From: Rhodopirellula sp. SM50
GTDB lineage: Bacteria > Planctomycetota > Planctomycetia > Pirellulales > Pirellulaceae
Direction: 5' to 3'
Assembly (NCBI RefSeq): GCF_002289565.1
Contig: NZ_NTFY01000027.1
Location: forward strand, 1-55,039
Length of the DNA stretch: 55,039 nt
Part shown: in pieces, positions 24,320-35,482 of the stretch
How positions within the stretch are numbered: the stretch's first letter is position 1
Layout of the letters: each line of letters begins with the position of its first letter
The notes under the pieces: generated by a model
Database searches by the model: none
What the model was told of the DNA's origin: nothing
What the model saw: only the letters and a program-made list of their open reading frames with translations
Made by a program: the position numbers and the translations under genes

Positions 24320-24686
24320 TTGGCTCGCAGGTTTTTAGGGGCGGTTGGGCCGGAGTGGTGATCCCCTAGTTATCGCAGCCGGGCACGAAAAAGCAAACCC
24401 GTGATCCCGCCACGCGCCGCCCGCTGACCGGTCGGTTGATTGAGTGAGCCGTGACGCGTAAGCGGCCGGGCAGTCTGGCGCCCGCCCGAGGCCTTACGGC
24501 CAGCGGCTCACCATTGACTCAGCAGATCCCGAATCAATCAACAGCCCGTCACGCGTCCCGCTGGGATGCCGCATCTCAGCACGTGGCGTCAGCCAGTGGC
24601 GCGTGTTTGCCCCGATTCCGCCACGTGCCGCCTGCTCACGACGCTCGCTGACGCGTCCCGCTGGGATGCCGGCCGAGTCGGGGGCG
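24320..24686. other. Repeat-filled intergenic region
   Basis: Contains copy 2 of the 107-bp inverted-repeat element (listed separately) and then palindromic words such as GACGCGTCCCGCTGGGATGCC (twice in part, about 24548 and 24652) and CACGTGGCGTCAGCCAGTGG (about 24579). The latter, inverted, recurs at about 40826-40850. No gene is supported. Confidence 0.7.
24435..24544. repeat. Dispersed ~107-bp inverted-repeat element, copy 2
   Basis: Matches 10923-11029 over nearly its full length, with GAGCCGTGACGCGTAAGCGG identical. Here the arms GGCCGGGC and GCCCGAGGCC are separated by a slightly different centre. It lies upstream of the SseB-like gene and downstream of nothing on its own strand. Confidence 0.85.
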
Positions 24687-25748
24687 TCAGTCCCCCATGA
24701 ACATTTCCCCCAACCCGCCCAACAGCGAGCCTTCGCCCTTGCGGGTGTTTCCGGCCGAGGGAATCGCTGCGGCGAGTCGTCCGGCGAAACGCGAGAACGG
24801 CAGGGATTGCAACCACACCGGACCAGGGCCGCGAACGGTGGCCAGAAACAGCCCTTCGCCGCCGAAGAACGCGTTCTTGAGGCCGCCGACGAACTGGATG
24901 TCGTAGTGGACCGATGGCCCCATCGCCATCAAGCACCCGGTGTCCAGCCGCAGGGTCTCGCCGGGTTCCAATTCGCGGTACATCATCGTTCCGCCGGCGT
25001 GAATGACCGCGATGCCGTCGCCCTTGAGCCGCTGCATGATGAAACCTTCGCCGCCGAACAGCCCCGCACCGATCTTCTTTTGAAAGGCGATGTCCACCGT
25101 GATCCCGCGCGCACCGCACAAGAAGGCATCTTTTTGGCAGATGATTTCGCCGCCCAGTTGATCCAGGTGCAGCGGAATCATGCGTCCGGGATGGGGTGCT
25201 CCGAAGGCGACCTTGGCTTGCCCGCGGCCCTGATTGGTAAAGGTCGTCATGAACAGCGCCTCGCCGGTCAGCGCCCGCTTGCCGGCCGACAAGACCTTGC
25301 CGAACAGGCTGCTGTCTTGCTTGGACGGGTCGCCGAAGACGGTCGCCATCTCGACGCCTTCGGTCATGTACATCAGCGCGCCCGCTTCGGCGATCGTCTG
25401 TTCCCCCGGATCGAGCGTGATTTCGACGTATTGGGTCTCGTGGCCGAAGACTTCATAATCGATCTCGTCACTGCGCCGGCTGACGCCGTCCCCGGATTGT
25501 CCGCCTCGCATCGTGACCGGCGCGGTGCTCATTTCGATCTCACCGGCTGAGAACCGATCATCGCCGTCGGTGGTCGAATCCAGACCGGAAAAACCACCCG
25601 CCGGAGCGGTCGAGGAGCCTCCCGGGACACGAAACGTCTGGCGACAGGCTTTGCAATTGACGTCTTTCCCCGCCATTTCTTCGCCGGCCTGGTAGTGTTT
25701 TCCGCACATCGGACAGTCAAATTCCACCGTTTCCTCTCCTCCAAACAT
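24687..25748 (-). CDS. AIM24/TIGR00266-family protein with N-terminal zinc ribbon
   Basis: A 353-residue protein. The first 40 residues form a four-cysteine zinc ribbon (CPMCGKHYQAGEEMAGKDVN, then CKACRQTF), as is common in planctomycete proteins. After a variable linker, residues about 110-350 match the AIM24/TIGR00266 beta-rich fold: VEITLDPGEQTIAEAGALMYM, RGITVDIAFQKKIGAGLFGG, EGFIMQRLKGDGIAVIHAGG and RLDTGCLMAMGPSVHYDIQF. The molecular role of this family in bacteria is not established; it often lies near TerD or membrane-biogenesis genes. The ATG at 25748 starts just before the ribbon; an upstream alternative (25790) adds 14 residues. It is divergent from the Gfo/Idh/MocA gene. Confidence 0.88.
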   Translation of the reverse strand: MFGGEETVEFDCPMCGKHYQAGEEMAGKDVNCKACRQTFRVPGGSSTAPAGGFSGLDSTTDGDDRFSAGEIEMSTAPVTMRGGQSGDGVSRRSDEIDYEVFGHETQYVEITLDPGEQTIAEAGALMYMTEGVEMATVFGDPSKQDSSLFGKVLSAGKRALTGEALFMTTFTNQGRGQAKVAFGAPHPGRMIPLHLDQLGGEIICQKDAFLCGARGITVDIAFQKKIGAGLFGGEGFIMQRLKGDGIAVIHAGGTMMYRELEPGETLRLDTGCLMAMGPSVHYDIQFVGGLKNAFFGGEGLFLATVRGPGPVWLQSLPFSRFAGRLAAAIPSAGNTRKGEGSLLGGLGEMFMGD

Positions 25749-25945
25749 TAACGAGATGGTCACTTTTCGCTGGGTCGCAGGCTGCCCCAAAGGGCCCGTT
25801 TGCAGTTACCATAGGGCGCTGGCTCCGAGACCGAACGCGACCGATGGATCGCCACCGATCCCCATTCGCTTGCGCCGTCCCGATATCCAGTCCTAATCTT
25901 CCAATTTCCCACACCAATCCAGTCCCCCATCATAAAGGCATTCCG

Positions 25946-27336
<1,391 letters not shown>

Positions 27337-27337
<1 letters not shown>

Positions 27338-28473
27338 TGCCGATGCAGTCCGAAGACGCGATCGATCTCCGTCGTCAGCTTCGCCTGACATGGCTGCTGC
27401 TGACGCTGGTCACCGTGGTCTTTGTCTGGCCGACCGTCCGTGTTTGGCTGGGGATCGGTATGGCCGCCAGCGGAACACCTCGCGCGATCACCCCGCGAGG
27501 TGACTTGGCGGCCTTCGAACAATCGACGGTCGAACTGTTTCGCACGGTCAGCCCATCGGTGGTCTACCTGACGACCCGATCACGCGTCGCCAGCCCGTTT
27601 TCGCGACGGGCCATCGAAGTCGACGCGGGCTCGGGCAGCGGTTTCATGTGGGACGAATTCGGCCACATCGTGACCAATTTCCATGTTCTGCAAGAAGCGT
27701 CTTCGGCCAAAGTCGTGCTCTGGGATCAATCGTCCTACGAAGCGATCTTGGTCGGCGGATCGGCCGACCACGATCTGGCGGTGCTGAAGATCAATGCCCC
27801 GGCGGCGAAATTGCTGCCGGTGGCAATCGGTACCAGCGAGGACTTGCTGGTCGGCCAGGCGGTGTTCGCGATCGGCAATCCCTTCGGACTCAATCAAACC
27901 CTCACCACCGGAGTCGTCTCGGCCAAGAGCCGCTCGATCGACAGCCCGACGGGACGTTCGATTGAAGAGGTCATCCAGATCGATGCCGCGATCAACCCTG
28001 GCAACTCCGGCGGCCCGCTGCTGGACAGTGCCGGGCGGCTGATCGGCGTCAACACGGCCATCTACAGCCCCTCGGGCACCTCGGCAGGCGTCGGGTTCTC
28101 CATCCCCGTCGACACGGTCAACCGGGTCGTCCCGCAAATCATCGCCAACGGTCGCTACGAGCCGCCGCAACTGGGGATCCGCGTCAACCGTGAACTCAGC
28201 GAAGTCGTCACGACGCGACTGGGCGTCGAGGGCGTGCTGATTCTGCACATCGTTCCCGGCGGCCCGGCCGATCTTGCGGGCTTGCGCGAGACCGTGATCG
28301 GACAATCCAGCCTGGTTCGGCCCGGCGACATCATTCAACAGATCGGCGACGCAACCGTTCGCGACATGAACGACATGCTGGAAGCCTTGGAACACCACCG
28401 CGTCGGCGAGACCGTCACGCTGCAATTCCTGCGGGAAGGCCAAACCGAAACCGTCGACGTCGTGCTGCAATAA
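27337..28473 (+). CDS. HtrA/DegP-like trypsin-family protease with PDZ domain
   Basis: A 378-residue membrane-anchored serine protease for periplasmic protein quality control. A membrane anchor spans about 17-40. The catalytic triad is H116 (GHIVTNFHVLQEA), D146 (SADHDLAVLKI) and S224 (NPGNSGGPLLD). One PDZ domain follows at about 275-375 (GVEGVLILHIVPGGPADLAG, then GDIIQQIGDATVRDMNDM). One PDZ makes it closer to DegS/HhoB-like members than to two-PDZ DegP. It starts at the ATG overlapping the stop of the Gfo/Idh/MocA gene. Six GATAGGCTTCC repeats start two bases after its TAA. Confidence 0.93.
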
Positions 28474-28475
28474 CT

Positions 28476-28654
28476 GTGGGATAGGCTTCCAGCCTGTCAA
28501 TCCGCAAGTGGGATAGGCTTCCAGCCTGTCAATCGCGAGTGGGATAGGCTTCCAGCCTGTCAATCGCAAGTGGGATAGGCTTCCAGCCTGTCAATCGCAA
28601 GTGGGATAGGCTTCCAGCCTGTCAATCGCGAGTGGGATAGGCTTCCAGCCTGTC
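28476..28654. repeat. Six-copy tandem array of the GATAGGCTTCC repeat
   Basis: Six copies of the 23-bp repeat with core GATAGGCTTCCAGCCTGTC start at 28476, 28508, 28539, 28570, 28601 and 28632. They are joined by only 8-9 bases (AATCGCAA or AATCGCGA), so the period is 31 bp (32 for the first step). All copies face the same way and the 23-bp cores are identical. Confidence 0.95.
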
Positions 28655-28771
28655 AATCCACGCCCACTCCCCTGTGTCCCACGCCGATCACTGATACCGT
28701 GGTCAGTCCCGTCGGTTTGCCCTAAACTGTTCGCCCCTCTCGACAAACTACCGTCCCCAGGAAGCGAATTG
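28655..28771 (+). other. metY upstream region
   Basis: The leader of the methionine operon. It contains an imperfect hairpin around ACTGATACC and GGTCAGT (about 28691-28709) and an AGGAAG Shine-Dalgarno (28759-28764). I see no recognisable SAM or SAH riboswitch. The operon promoter should be here or within the repeat array, but no clear box pair was found. Confidence 0.4.
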
Positions 28772-30076
28772 ATGAGCGAGAATTATCGCCCAGGAACTTT
28801 GGCGTTGCACGCCGGCCAGGAACCCGACCCGACCACCAACGCCCGCGCGGTGCCGATCTATGCGACCACCAGCTACACCTTCAACGACACCGACCATGCC
28901 GCCGCGCTGTTCGGGCTGACCGAGTTCGGGAACATCTACAGCCGGTTGATGAACCCCACCGTGGATGTGTTGGAAAAACGACTGGCGGCACTCGACGGCG
29001 GCGTCACCGGGCTGTGCTTCGCCTCCGGACAAGCCGCGATCACGGCCGCGATCCTGACGATCGCCCACAGCGGGCAAAACATCGTCAGCAGCACGTCGCT
29101 GTACGGCGGCACCTGGACCCTGTTCACGCAAACGTTCAAGAGTCTGGGCATCGAAGTTCGCTTCTTTGACCCCGATCATCCCGAACAGATTCAGGGCTTG
29201 ATCGACGAGAACACGCGTCTGGTCTACATGGAATCGATCGGCAATCCCAAGAACGATGTGCCGGATTTCAAAGCGATCGCCGACGCGGCACACAGCGCCC
29301 CCCACGGCGCGATCCCCGTGCTGTGTGACAACACCGTGATGACGCCGATGTTGCTCAAACCGATCGAGCACGGCGTCGACATCGTGATCTACAGCACGAC
29401 GAAATTCATCGGCGGCCATGGCACACACATCGGCGGCGCGATCGTCGACAGCGGCAACTTCAAATGGGCCGACCAACCGGAGAAATGGCCGGAGTTCTGT
29501 GCGCCGTCTCCGTCGTATCACGGTGCCGTCTTCGAAGAGCATTTGCGCCCGATGGGCAACATCGCCTACCTGCTGCATGCCCGAACACATTGGTTGCGTG
29601 ATACCGGCGCGGCGATGAGCCCCTTCGCAGCATTCCTGTTTCTGCAAGGCTTGGAAACCCTGCATCTGCGGATGCCCCGACACTGCGAGAACGCCCAAAA
29701 GGTCGCCGAATTCCTGGAGTCCCACGACGCGGTCGAGTGGGTCAATTACCCCGGACTTAAATCGCACAAGGATTACCAGCGCGGACAACAATACCTGCCC
29801 AACGGCCAGGGTGCGATCATGGGATTCGGCATCAAGGGTGGCATGGAAGCGGGAAAGAAATTCATCAACGCCTGCAAGCTTTGTTCACACCTGGCGAACA
29901 TCGGCGACGCCAAGACGTTGGTGATTCACCCGGCCAGCACGACGCACCAACAGTTGACGGCTGAAGAACAGGCCAAGGCGGGAGTGGTTCCCGAGTACGT
30001 TCGGGTCTCGGTCGGGATCGAAGACGTTCAAGACATCATCGATGACCTGAAACAGGCCCTCGCCGCGGCGACGTGA
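28772..30076 (+). CDS. metY: O-acetylhomoserine sulfhydrylase
   Basis: A 434-residue PLP enzyme that makes homocysteine from O-acetylhomoserine and sulfide. The N-terminal [20 protein letters not shown] and the [17 protein letters not shown] block are typical of the MetY branch. The PLP lysine is K211 in [14 protein letters not shown], with D186 (LCDNTVMTP) upstream, and the long C-terminal region has [20 protein letters not shown]. Length fits MetY rather than the shorter MetB/MetC. The ATG at 28772 has AGGAAG at good spacing and is preferred to the TTG just before it. It overlaps the metX-metW gene by four bases (GTGA), and the two enzymes catalyse consecutive steps. Confidence 0.95.
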   Translation: MSENYRPGTLALHAGQEPDPTTNARAVPIYATTSYTFNDTDHAAALFGLTEFGNIYSRLMNPTVDVLEKRLAALDGGVTGLCFASGQAAITAAILTIAHSGQNIVSSTSLYGGTWTLFTQTFKSLGIEVRFFDPDHPEQIQGLIDENTRLVYMESIGNPKNDVPDFKAIADAAHSAPHGAIPVLCDNTVMTPMLLKPIEHGVDIVIYSTTKFIGGHGTHIGGAIVDSGNFKWADQPEKWPEFCAPSPSYHGAVFEEHLRPMGNIAYLLHARTHWLRDTGAAMSPFAAFLFLQGLETLHLRMPRHCENAQKVAEFLESHDAVEWVNYPGLKSHKDYQRGQQYLPNGQGAIMGFGIKGGMEAGKKFINACKLCSHLANIGDAKTLVIHPASTTHQQLTAEEQAKAGVVPEYVRVSVGIEDVQDIIDDLKQALAAAT

Positions 30077-31845
30077 GCCAGCCCGATTCCACCGCCGATC
30101 TGTTCGCAAGCACCGACGACGACCGCGTCGTCGGACCGCTCAAGCATGTCCGCTCGGTGACCTTCGACGGCGATGTTGCACTGGAACTGGGCGGACGCCT
30201 GAGCAACGTTTGCTGTGCCTTCGAAACCTGGGGCACGCTCAACAGCGACGCCTCCAACGCCGTCCTGGTTTGCCACGCCGTCTCAGGTGATTCCCACGCC
30301 GCACGGCACGACGCGGACGACGATCCCGGCTGGTGGGACGATCTGATCGGCCCCGGCAAACCGGTCGACACCGATCGGTTCTTCGTCGTCTGCCCCAACG
30401 TCCTGGGCGGCTGTCGTGGCACGACCGGCCCCAGTGATCTGAACCCGGAAACCGGCCAACCCTTCGGCGCCGACTTTCCGCGGATCACGATCGGTGACAT
30501 GGTCACGGTCCAGCGGATGCTGGCGGATCACCTGGGCATCGGCCGCTGGCACGCCATCGTCGGCGGTTCGCTCGGCGGCCATCAGGCGATGGCTTGGGTC
30601 GCCAAACATCCCGATTCGACCGACTTGTGCGTCGTGATCGCTTCGAGCGCGCGGCTGACCAGTCAAGCGCTCGGGTTCGACATCATCGGCCGCAACGCCA
30701 TCCAAACCGATCCGCACTTTTACGGCGGCCAGTATTACGACAAACCCAAACGGCCCAACACGGGGCTGGCCATCGCACGCATGCTCGGTCACGTGACCTA
30801 TTTGTCGACCGAAGCGATGGAGCAAAAGTTCGGCTCCGATCGTCACGACCCGCGGCAGATCGTTTCTGTGTTCGAACAACGATTCAGCATCGGTTCGTAC
30901 CTGGCCCACCAAGGCCAAAAATTCACCACCCGTTTCGATGCCAACAGCTATGTCACGCTGACGATGGCGATGGATCTGTTTGACCTGGGCGTCAACCGGT
31001 TGCAATTGATGGAAACATTCAACGATGCGGATTGCCAGTTCCTGGTCGTCAGCTTCAGCAGCGATTGGTTGTTCACCACGGACCAGTCACGTGACATCGT
31101 CAACGCGCTGACGGCATTGGGCAAGCCGGTCACCTACGGCGAAATCACCACGCCGCGGGGACACGATTCCTTTCTGATCGCCGAAGACATCGCCCAGTAC
31201 GGACCGTTGGTCCAAGCTCGACTCGGTGACATCGACACCACGCCCGCCTCGATCTCGGACGTCGAAGAGTTGATCCTTGCTGAGATTCCCGACGGCGCAT
31301 CGGTGCTCGACCTGGGCTGTGGAGATGGTCACCTGTTGGCCGCGCTACACAAACGGGGGCACCAGAAACTGGTCGGCGTCGAAGTCGAACAGGAGAGCAT
31401 CGTCCAAACCGGACGCCGGGGCATCGATGTCATCGACTATGACCTCAACCATGGTTTGCCGGCCTTCATCGACAATCAATTCGACGTGGTCATCCTGAGC
31501 GCGACCTTGCAAGCGGTCGCCAACGTGGAAACGCTGTTCCAGGAAATGATCCGTGTCGGTCGACGGATCATCGTCAGCTTTCCCAATTTTGCCTACCGAG
31601 AACTGAGGGAAGACTATGTCGTCCGCGGGCGTTCGCCCAAAGCCCCCGGCGAATTCGCGTTCGAGTGGTACAACACGCCCAATCGACGGTTTCCCAGCAT
31701 CGCCGACGTTCACGACTTGTGCCATCAAATGTCGCTTCGCTTGGAAAAAGAGATCTACGTCGATGCCTCCCAGGGGAAACGTATCGCCGCCGATGACGAT
31801 CCCAATCTGAACGCCGACACCGCGATCCTGGTGATTTCGGGCTAA
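30073..31845 (+). CDS. metX: MetX-MetW fusion: homoserine O-acetyltransferase plus MetW
   Basis: A 590-residue fusion of two methionine-pathway proteins. Residues about 20-385 are the alpha/beta-hydrolase Met[28 protein letters not shown], nucleophile S166 in [13 protein letters not shown]331 in SSDWLFT and H364 in PRGHDSFL. Residues about 395-590 are a MetW-like methyltransferase fold: [20 protein letters not shown] (from 411), then [20 protein letters not shown] and [16 protein letters not shown]. In other bacteria metX and metW are often adjacent separate genes, and MetW is reported to support MetX activity; a fusion would fix them one to one. The GTG start overlaps metY (GTGA). A GATAGGCTTCC palindrome starts two bases after the TAA. 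Confidence 0.93.
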   Translation: MSQPDSTADLFASTDDDRVVGPLKHVRSVTFDGDVALELGGRLSNVCCAFETWGTLNSDASNAVLVCHAVSGDSHAARHDADDDPGWWDDLIGPGKPVDTDRFFVVCPNVLGGCRGTTGPSDLNPETGQPFGADFPRITIGDMVTVQRMLADHLGIGRWHAIVGGSLGGHQAMAWVAKHPDSTDLCVVIASSARLTSQALGFDIIGRNAIQTDPHFYGGQYYDKPKRPNTGLAIARMLGHVTYLSTEAMEQKFGSDRHDPRQIVSVFEQRFSIGSYLAHQGQKFTTRFDANSYVTLTMAMDLFDLGVNRLQLMETFNDADCQFLVVSFSSDWLFTTDQSRDIVNALTALGKPVTYGEITTPRGHDSFLIAEDIAQYGPLVQARLGDIDTTPASISDVEELILAEIPDGASVLDLGCGDGHLLAALHKRGHQKLVGVEVEQESIVQTGRRGIDVIDYDLNHGLPAFIDNQFDVVILSATLQAVANVETLFQEMIRVGRRIIVSFPNFAYRELREDYVVRGRSPKAPGEFAFEWYNTPNRRFPSIADVHDLCHQMSLRLEKEIYVDASQGKRIAADDDPNLNADTAILVISG

Positions 31846-31847
31846 CC

Positions 31848-31891
31848 GTGGGATAGGCTTCCAGCCTGTCATCGAAACCGTGGGATAGGCT
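31848..31891. repeat. GATAGGCTTCC repeats after metX-metW
   Basis: One full copy (31848-31870) begins two bases after the TAA of the fusion gene. A second copy (31880-31891) stops after GTGGGATAGGCT and is followed by unrelated sequence, as if broken by the next element. Confidence 0.9.
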
Positions 31892-31896
31892 ATTAA

Positions 31897-31925
31897 CTCG
31901 TTCCAAGGCTCCGCCTTGGAACGCA
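31897..31925. repeat. GTTCCAAGGCTCCGCC palindrome, copy C
   Basis: Identical to 21094-21122 and 21500-21528 over 29 bp. Confidence 0.92.
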
Positions 31926-31992
31926 AGGCCGCGGTGGCTCCTGCCACCCGCTGATGGCAGCTAGGAGGCGGGAGCCTCCACGACAGTGTGTT

Positions 31993-32150
31993 CCCAGGCG
32001 GAGCCCTACGCCGTGAACGATTTTTTAGCGGTAGGGCGCGAGCCCTCCGGTGTGTTGGCAAAGAAGCGGAACCGGAGGGCTTGCGCCCTGCCGCTAAAAC
32101 CTCGTCAAACACAGGAAATAAATTGTTCACGGCGTAGGGCTCCGCCTGGG
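31993..32150. repeat. 158-bp nested inverted-repeat (MITE-like) element, copy 2
   Basis: The outer arms (31993-32018 and 32125-32150) are perfect 26-bp reverse complements. The inner arms repeat those of 21159-21316. Only a handful of bases differ between the two copies, including the loop word AAACGCAGG versus AAACACAGG. Confidence 0.93.
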
Positions 32151-32199
32151 CTGCTCGCAATGCCCGCTCTTTCATGCGTTGTGCCGGATGAGACTTTGG

Positions 32200-32243
32200 T
32201 CGGCAACAACGGAGGGCCCGTAGGCTGGCGCCAAACGGCTGAT
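32200..32243. repeat. CAGCCG repeat, right part
   Basis: 44 bp identical to 21452-21495 except for one A/G difference in the middle. The left arm is degenerate here. Confidence 0.8.
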
Positions 32244-32420
32244 CCCAAGAAGCCCCCGAGGGAATGGAAACCGCCAAAATTCTGCGAAGGAATACACGTT
32301 TCAACGGAGAGATTTTGCGCAGCCCAGGCGGAGCCTGGGAACGAGGCTTCACGGCACGCCCGGCGGTTGCTGCTACAATGGGGCACCGCGCTCTTATTGC
32401 TTCCCGCCCAACGTGATGCC

Positions 32421-35400
32421 ATGCGTCCCACATCGATGCCTCTGCTGGCGTGTCTTTTCGCGATCTTCGCTGGGCAAGTCGCCGTCGCAGACGAGACGTT
32501 TCTCGACTCGGTCGCCCCTGTCTTGGCGCGTCGTTGTTTGAGTTGTCACAACGATCAAAAGTCCGGCGGCGGGCTGTCGATGGTCGATCCGCAACAGTTG
32601 ATCGACGACGGATACATCGAGGTTGCCGACGCGGGATCCAGCCACATCGTCGAGTTGATCTCACCGAGCAACGGGCGGGCCGAGATGCCGAAGGATTCCG
32701 ATCCCCTGTCGGCCGAGGAGATCACGGCGATTCGAAGCTGGATCGATGCCGGGGCGGTGTTGCCCGCAAATTTTCAGCTCCAACCCCCAAAAATCGCCGA
32801 CCGACAATGGTGGTCGCTTGAGCCGATTGGTTCCGATGCAGAAGGAGAGTTGCGCTCGATCGTCGATGAACGGCTCGACGCGAAACTGGCCCAGCAAGGA
32901 CTGACTGCGTTGCCACCGGCGGATCCCGTCACCCTGATCCGGCGGGTCACCTATGACCTGAGCGGGTTGCCCCCGACGCCCCAGCAGGTCGATGCATTCG
33001 TCACGCAGTCCCGCGACGATCCTGAACAAGCCTGGCGGGATCTGGTCGACCGCTTGCTGGCGGCGCCCGAGTTTGGGGAGAAGTGGGGGCAACATTGGCT
33101 GGACATCGCACGCTACGCCGAAACGCATGGTTATGACAAAGACCAACCGCGAAACAACGCGTGGCCGTACCGTGACTACGTCATCAACAGTTTCAATTCG
33201 GACAAGCCGTTCGGGCAGTTTGCTCGAGAGCAGATCGCCGGCGACGTGTTGGCCGATGAGACGTCCGAAGGGATCGTGGCCACCGGTTTTTTGTCCGCAG
33301 GCCCCTGGGATTTGATTGCCCACGTGGAAGTCGGCGAAGGCAAGTTGGATGGCCGAATCGCCAAGCATCTTGACCGTGACGAGATGGCCACGGCCGTATT
33401 CAACGTGTTTCAGAGCACGACGATCCAGTGCGCGCAATGTCACAATCACAAGTTTGATCCGATCGAAAGCGAAGACTACTACCGCGTCCACGCCGTGTTC
33501 GCCGGAGTTGACCGCGCGAATCGAGTCTATGCGGGGCTGTCGGCCGAGCAACAGCGACAAAAGCATGCGTTGCAACAAGAACGCGACGCCATCACTCGCC
33601 AGCGTGATGAGGCGAAAAAGACATTCGAGCAGAAGGTGGAAAGACGAGCCGCCGCAATCGACCCACGACTGGATGCGTTGAGACAAAAGGCGAATCAATC
33701 CACGCCTCCGCCACAGCACGGGTTTCACAGTCAAATCGCCGCACGCGCCGACGTCGTCAAATGGGTTGAGGTGGATTTGGGGACGCCCCAGCCGATCGAT
33801 CGAATCGAGTTGATCGCTTGCTTCGATGATTTCAACAACATCGGCGCCGGGTTCGGGTTTCCGGTTCGATTCAAAGTCGACGTGACCGCGGACGCGACAC
33901 TGACCGATCAAAATTCCGTCACGATCTTTGATCGGACTGCCGACGACTTTACGAACCCCGAAGCGACTCCGGTCAACATCGACGTCGGGGGCCAAGTGGT
34001 GCGAATCGTCCGTGTGACGGCGACCAAACTTGCCGAGCGACGCAACGATTTTATTTTGGCTTTGGGCGAATTACGCCTGCTTTCACCCGTCGACGGCACC
34101 GACGGCACCGACGTCGCGGTCGGAGCCGAGGTCAACGCATCGGACGCGATTCCGCCCAACGCGCGCTGGTCACCCCGGTTTCTGGTCGATCAACGGTACC
34201 ATCGGCTTTCGCTCAATCAAGCCGAGGCCAAGCAGTGGAAACAACTGCGCGAGCAACGTCGTGCGATCGTTGCCGCGGCAACCACACCCGAATACCAACG
34301 CCAAATCGAGCAATGGACCAAACGCCTGGCGGAGATCGAACAGGAACTGAGCGTGATTCCTCCTGGGCAGTTTGTGTACGCCGTGGCGACGGAGTTTCCG
34401 AAACAGGGCAAGTTTCTGCCGACCAAGGGATCGGTGCGGGCGATCCACTTTCTCAATCGGGGTGACTTACAGGCACCGGGAGCTCGCATGCTCCCGGGGG
34501 CTCCGGAATTGTGGCCCGGCGGTCCGTCACGGTTTGTCGATCGCGAGGATTACGATGAAGCGGAGGCACGCGTTGCGCTGGCACGCTATGTCACGCGACG
34601 AGACAATCCCTTGATCTGGCGTTCGATCGCGAATCGGATCTGGCAATGGACGTTTGGCAAACCGCTGGTCGGCACACCGAATGATTTCGGCCGGATGGGA
34701 ATGTTGCCGACGCACCCGGAATTATTGGATCAGTTGGCCGCTCGCCTGCGAGATGACCCCGAACAATCGATCAAGTCAATCGTTCGCGAGTTGGTCTGCA
34801 CAAACGCCTACCGTCGTGCCTCCTTTGCCGACGGTTTCGAAGACATCACGCGAACGAATTTGACGATCGATGCGAGCAACGATGGGTTGTGGCGGTTCAA
34901 TCGACGTCGTCTGACGGCCGAAGAGTTTCGCGATTCGGTATTGGCCGTCAGCGGCACGCTTCGGACCGGAGATCGGGGTGGGCCGAGTTTTCAAGATTTT
35001 GTCATCGAGCGGCCACAGCACTCGCCGCACTATGAATACGATCTCCACGATCCGAACGACCCGGCATCGCATCGTCGCACGATCTATCGGTTCGTGGTGC
35101 GGTCCCAACCGCAGCCGATGTTGACGACCCTCGATTGCGCCGATCCGTCGATCAGCATCGCCCGCCGCGATGAATCGACCACCGCGCTCCAGGCGCTCGC
35201 CCAGTGGAACAATCGGCTGATCGAAGCGATGTCAAAGCGTTTTGCCGATCGGTTGTCTGCCGAAACGACGGCGGACGACGAAGCGATCCGGCTCGCATGT
35301 CGGCTCGCTTGGGGCAGGGACGCGAATGAGACTGAACGGGGTCCGTTAACCGAACTGCTGACCGAGCACGGTCTGGAAACGCTTTGCCGAGTCGTCCTGA

Positions 35401-35429
35401 ATGCGAGTGCGATGATGTATCTCGATTAA
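32421..35429 (+). CDS. Planctomycete cytochrome PSCyt1-DUF1549-DUF1553 protein with discoidin-like insert
   Basis: A 1002-residue exported protein. A signal peptide spans about 1-23. The PSCyt1 heme motif is C39-L-S-C42-H43. DUF1549 (PSCyt2) covers about 145-365 with VTYDLSGLPPTPQQVDAFVT and a second CxxCH, C338-A-Q-C341-H342. A coiled coil (about 375-425) leads to a beta-rich insert (about 436-556, KWVEVDLGTPQPIDRIELIA) resembling an F5/8-type C (discoidin) carbohydrate-binding module. DUF1553 (PSD1) covers about 680-985 with NRIWQWTFGKPLVGTPNDFG. The family is almost confined to planctomycetes and is suspected in polysaccharide use; chemistry is unproven. The DUF1501 gene follows 53 bp later, the usual pairing. 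The ATG at 32421 begins the signal peptide. Confidence 0.92.
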   Translation: MRPTSMPLLACLFAIFAGQVAVADETFLDSVAPVLARRCLSCHNDQKSGGGLSMVDPQQLIDDGYIEVADAGSSHIVELISPSNGRAEMPKDSDPLSAEEITAIRSWIDAGAVLPANFQLQPPKIADRQWWSLEPIGSDAEGELRSIVDERLDAKLAQQGLTALPPADPVTLIRRVTYDLSGLPPTPQQVDAFVTQSRDDPEQAWRDLVDRLLAAPEFGEKWGQHWLDIARYAETHGYDKDQPRNNAWPYRDYVINSFNSDKPFGQFAREQIAGDVLADETSEGIVATGFLSAGPWDLIAHVEVGEGKLDGRIAKHLDRDEMATAVFNVFQSTTIQCAQCHNHKFDPIESEDYYRVHAVFAGVDRANRVYAGLSAEQQRQKHALQQERDAITRQRDEAKKTFEQKVERRAAAIDPRLDALRQKANQSTPPPQHGFHSQIAARADVVKWVEVDLGTPQPIDRIELIACFDDFNNIGAGFGFPVRFKVDVTADATLTDQNSVTIFDRTADDFTNPEATPVNIDVGGQVVRIVRVTATKLAERRNDFILALGELRLLSPVDGTDGTDVAVGAEVNASDAIPPNARWSPRFLVDQRYHRLSLNQAEAKQWKQLREQRRAIVAAATTPEYQRQIEQWTKRLAEIEQELSVIPPGQFVYAVATEFPKQGKFLPTKGSVRAIHFLNRGDLQAPGARMLPGAPELWPGGPSRFVDREDYDEAEARVALARYVTRRDNPLIWRSIANRIWQWTFGKPLVGTPNDFGRMGMLPTHPELLDQLAARLRDDPEQSIKSIVRELVCTNAYRRASFADGFEDITRTNLTIDASNDGLWRFNRRRLTAEEFRDSVLAVSGTLRTGDRGGPSFQDFVIERPQHSPHYEYDLHDPNDPASHRRTIYRFVVRSQPQPMLTTLDCADPSISIARRDESTTALQALAQWNNRLIEAMSKRFADRLSAETTADDEAIRLACRLAWGRDANETERGPLTELLTEHGLETLCRVVLNASAMMYLD

Positions 35430-35482
35430 TTTTAATCTTTCCATCACTCCTGCTCGCTGCCCACAACCAATTCTATGTCGCC

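Larger units (their letters stand above)
31846..32420. other. Repeat-filled intergenic region
   Basis: After the methionine operon the sequence is a chain of dispersed palindromes (listed separately) up to about 32245. A palindrome CCCAGGCGGAGCCTGGG follows at about 32324-32340. The reading frame of the next gene happens to be open across this region, but its product there is only translated repeat, so the gene is started at 32421. Confidence 0.75.

Noticed and set aside
28476-28654. Possible CRISPR array (six regular 23-bp repeats)
   Set aside because: The spacers are only 8-9 bases and nearly identical, and no cas gene lies in the window. It is a tandem repeat.
28655-28771. SAM or SAH riboswitch before metY
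   Set aside because: Only one weak hairpin is seen and no known riboswitch core; a covariance-model search would be needed.
31986-32420. N-terminal extension of the PSD1 protein by 145 residues
   Set aside because: The extension is translated palindromic repeat shared with 21159-21316, and the signal peptide begins at 32421.
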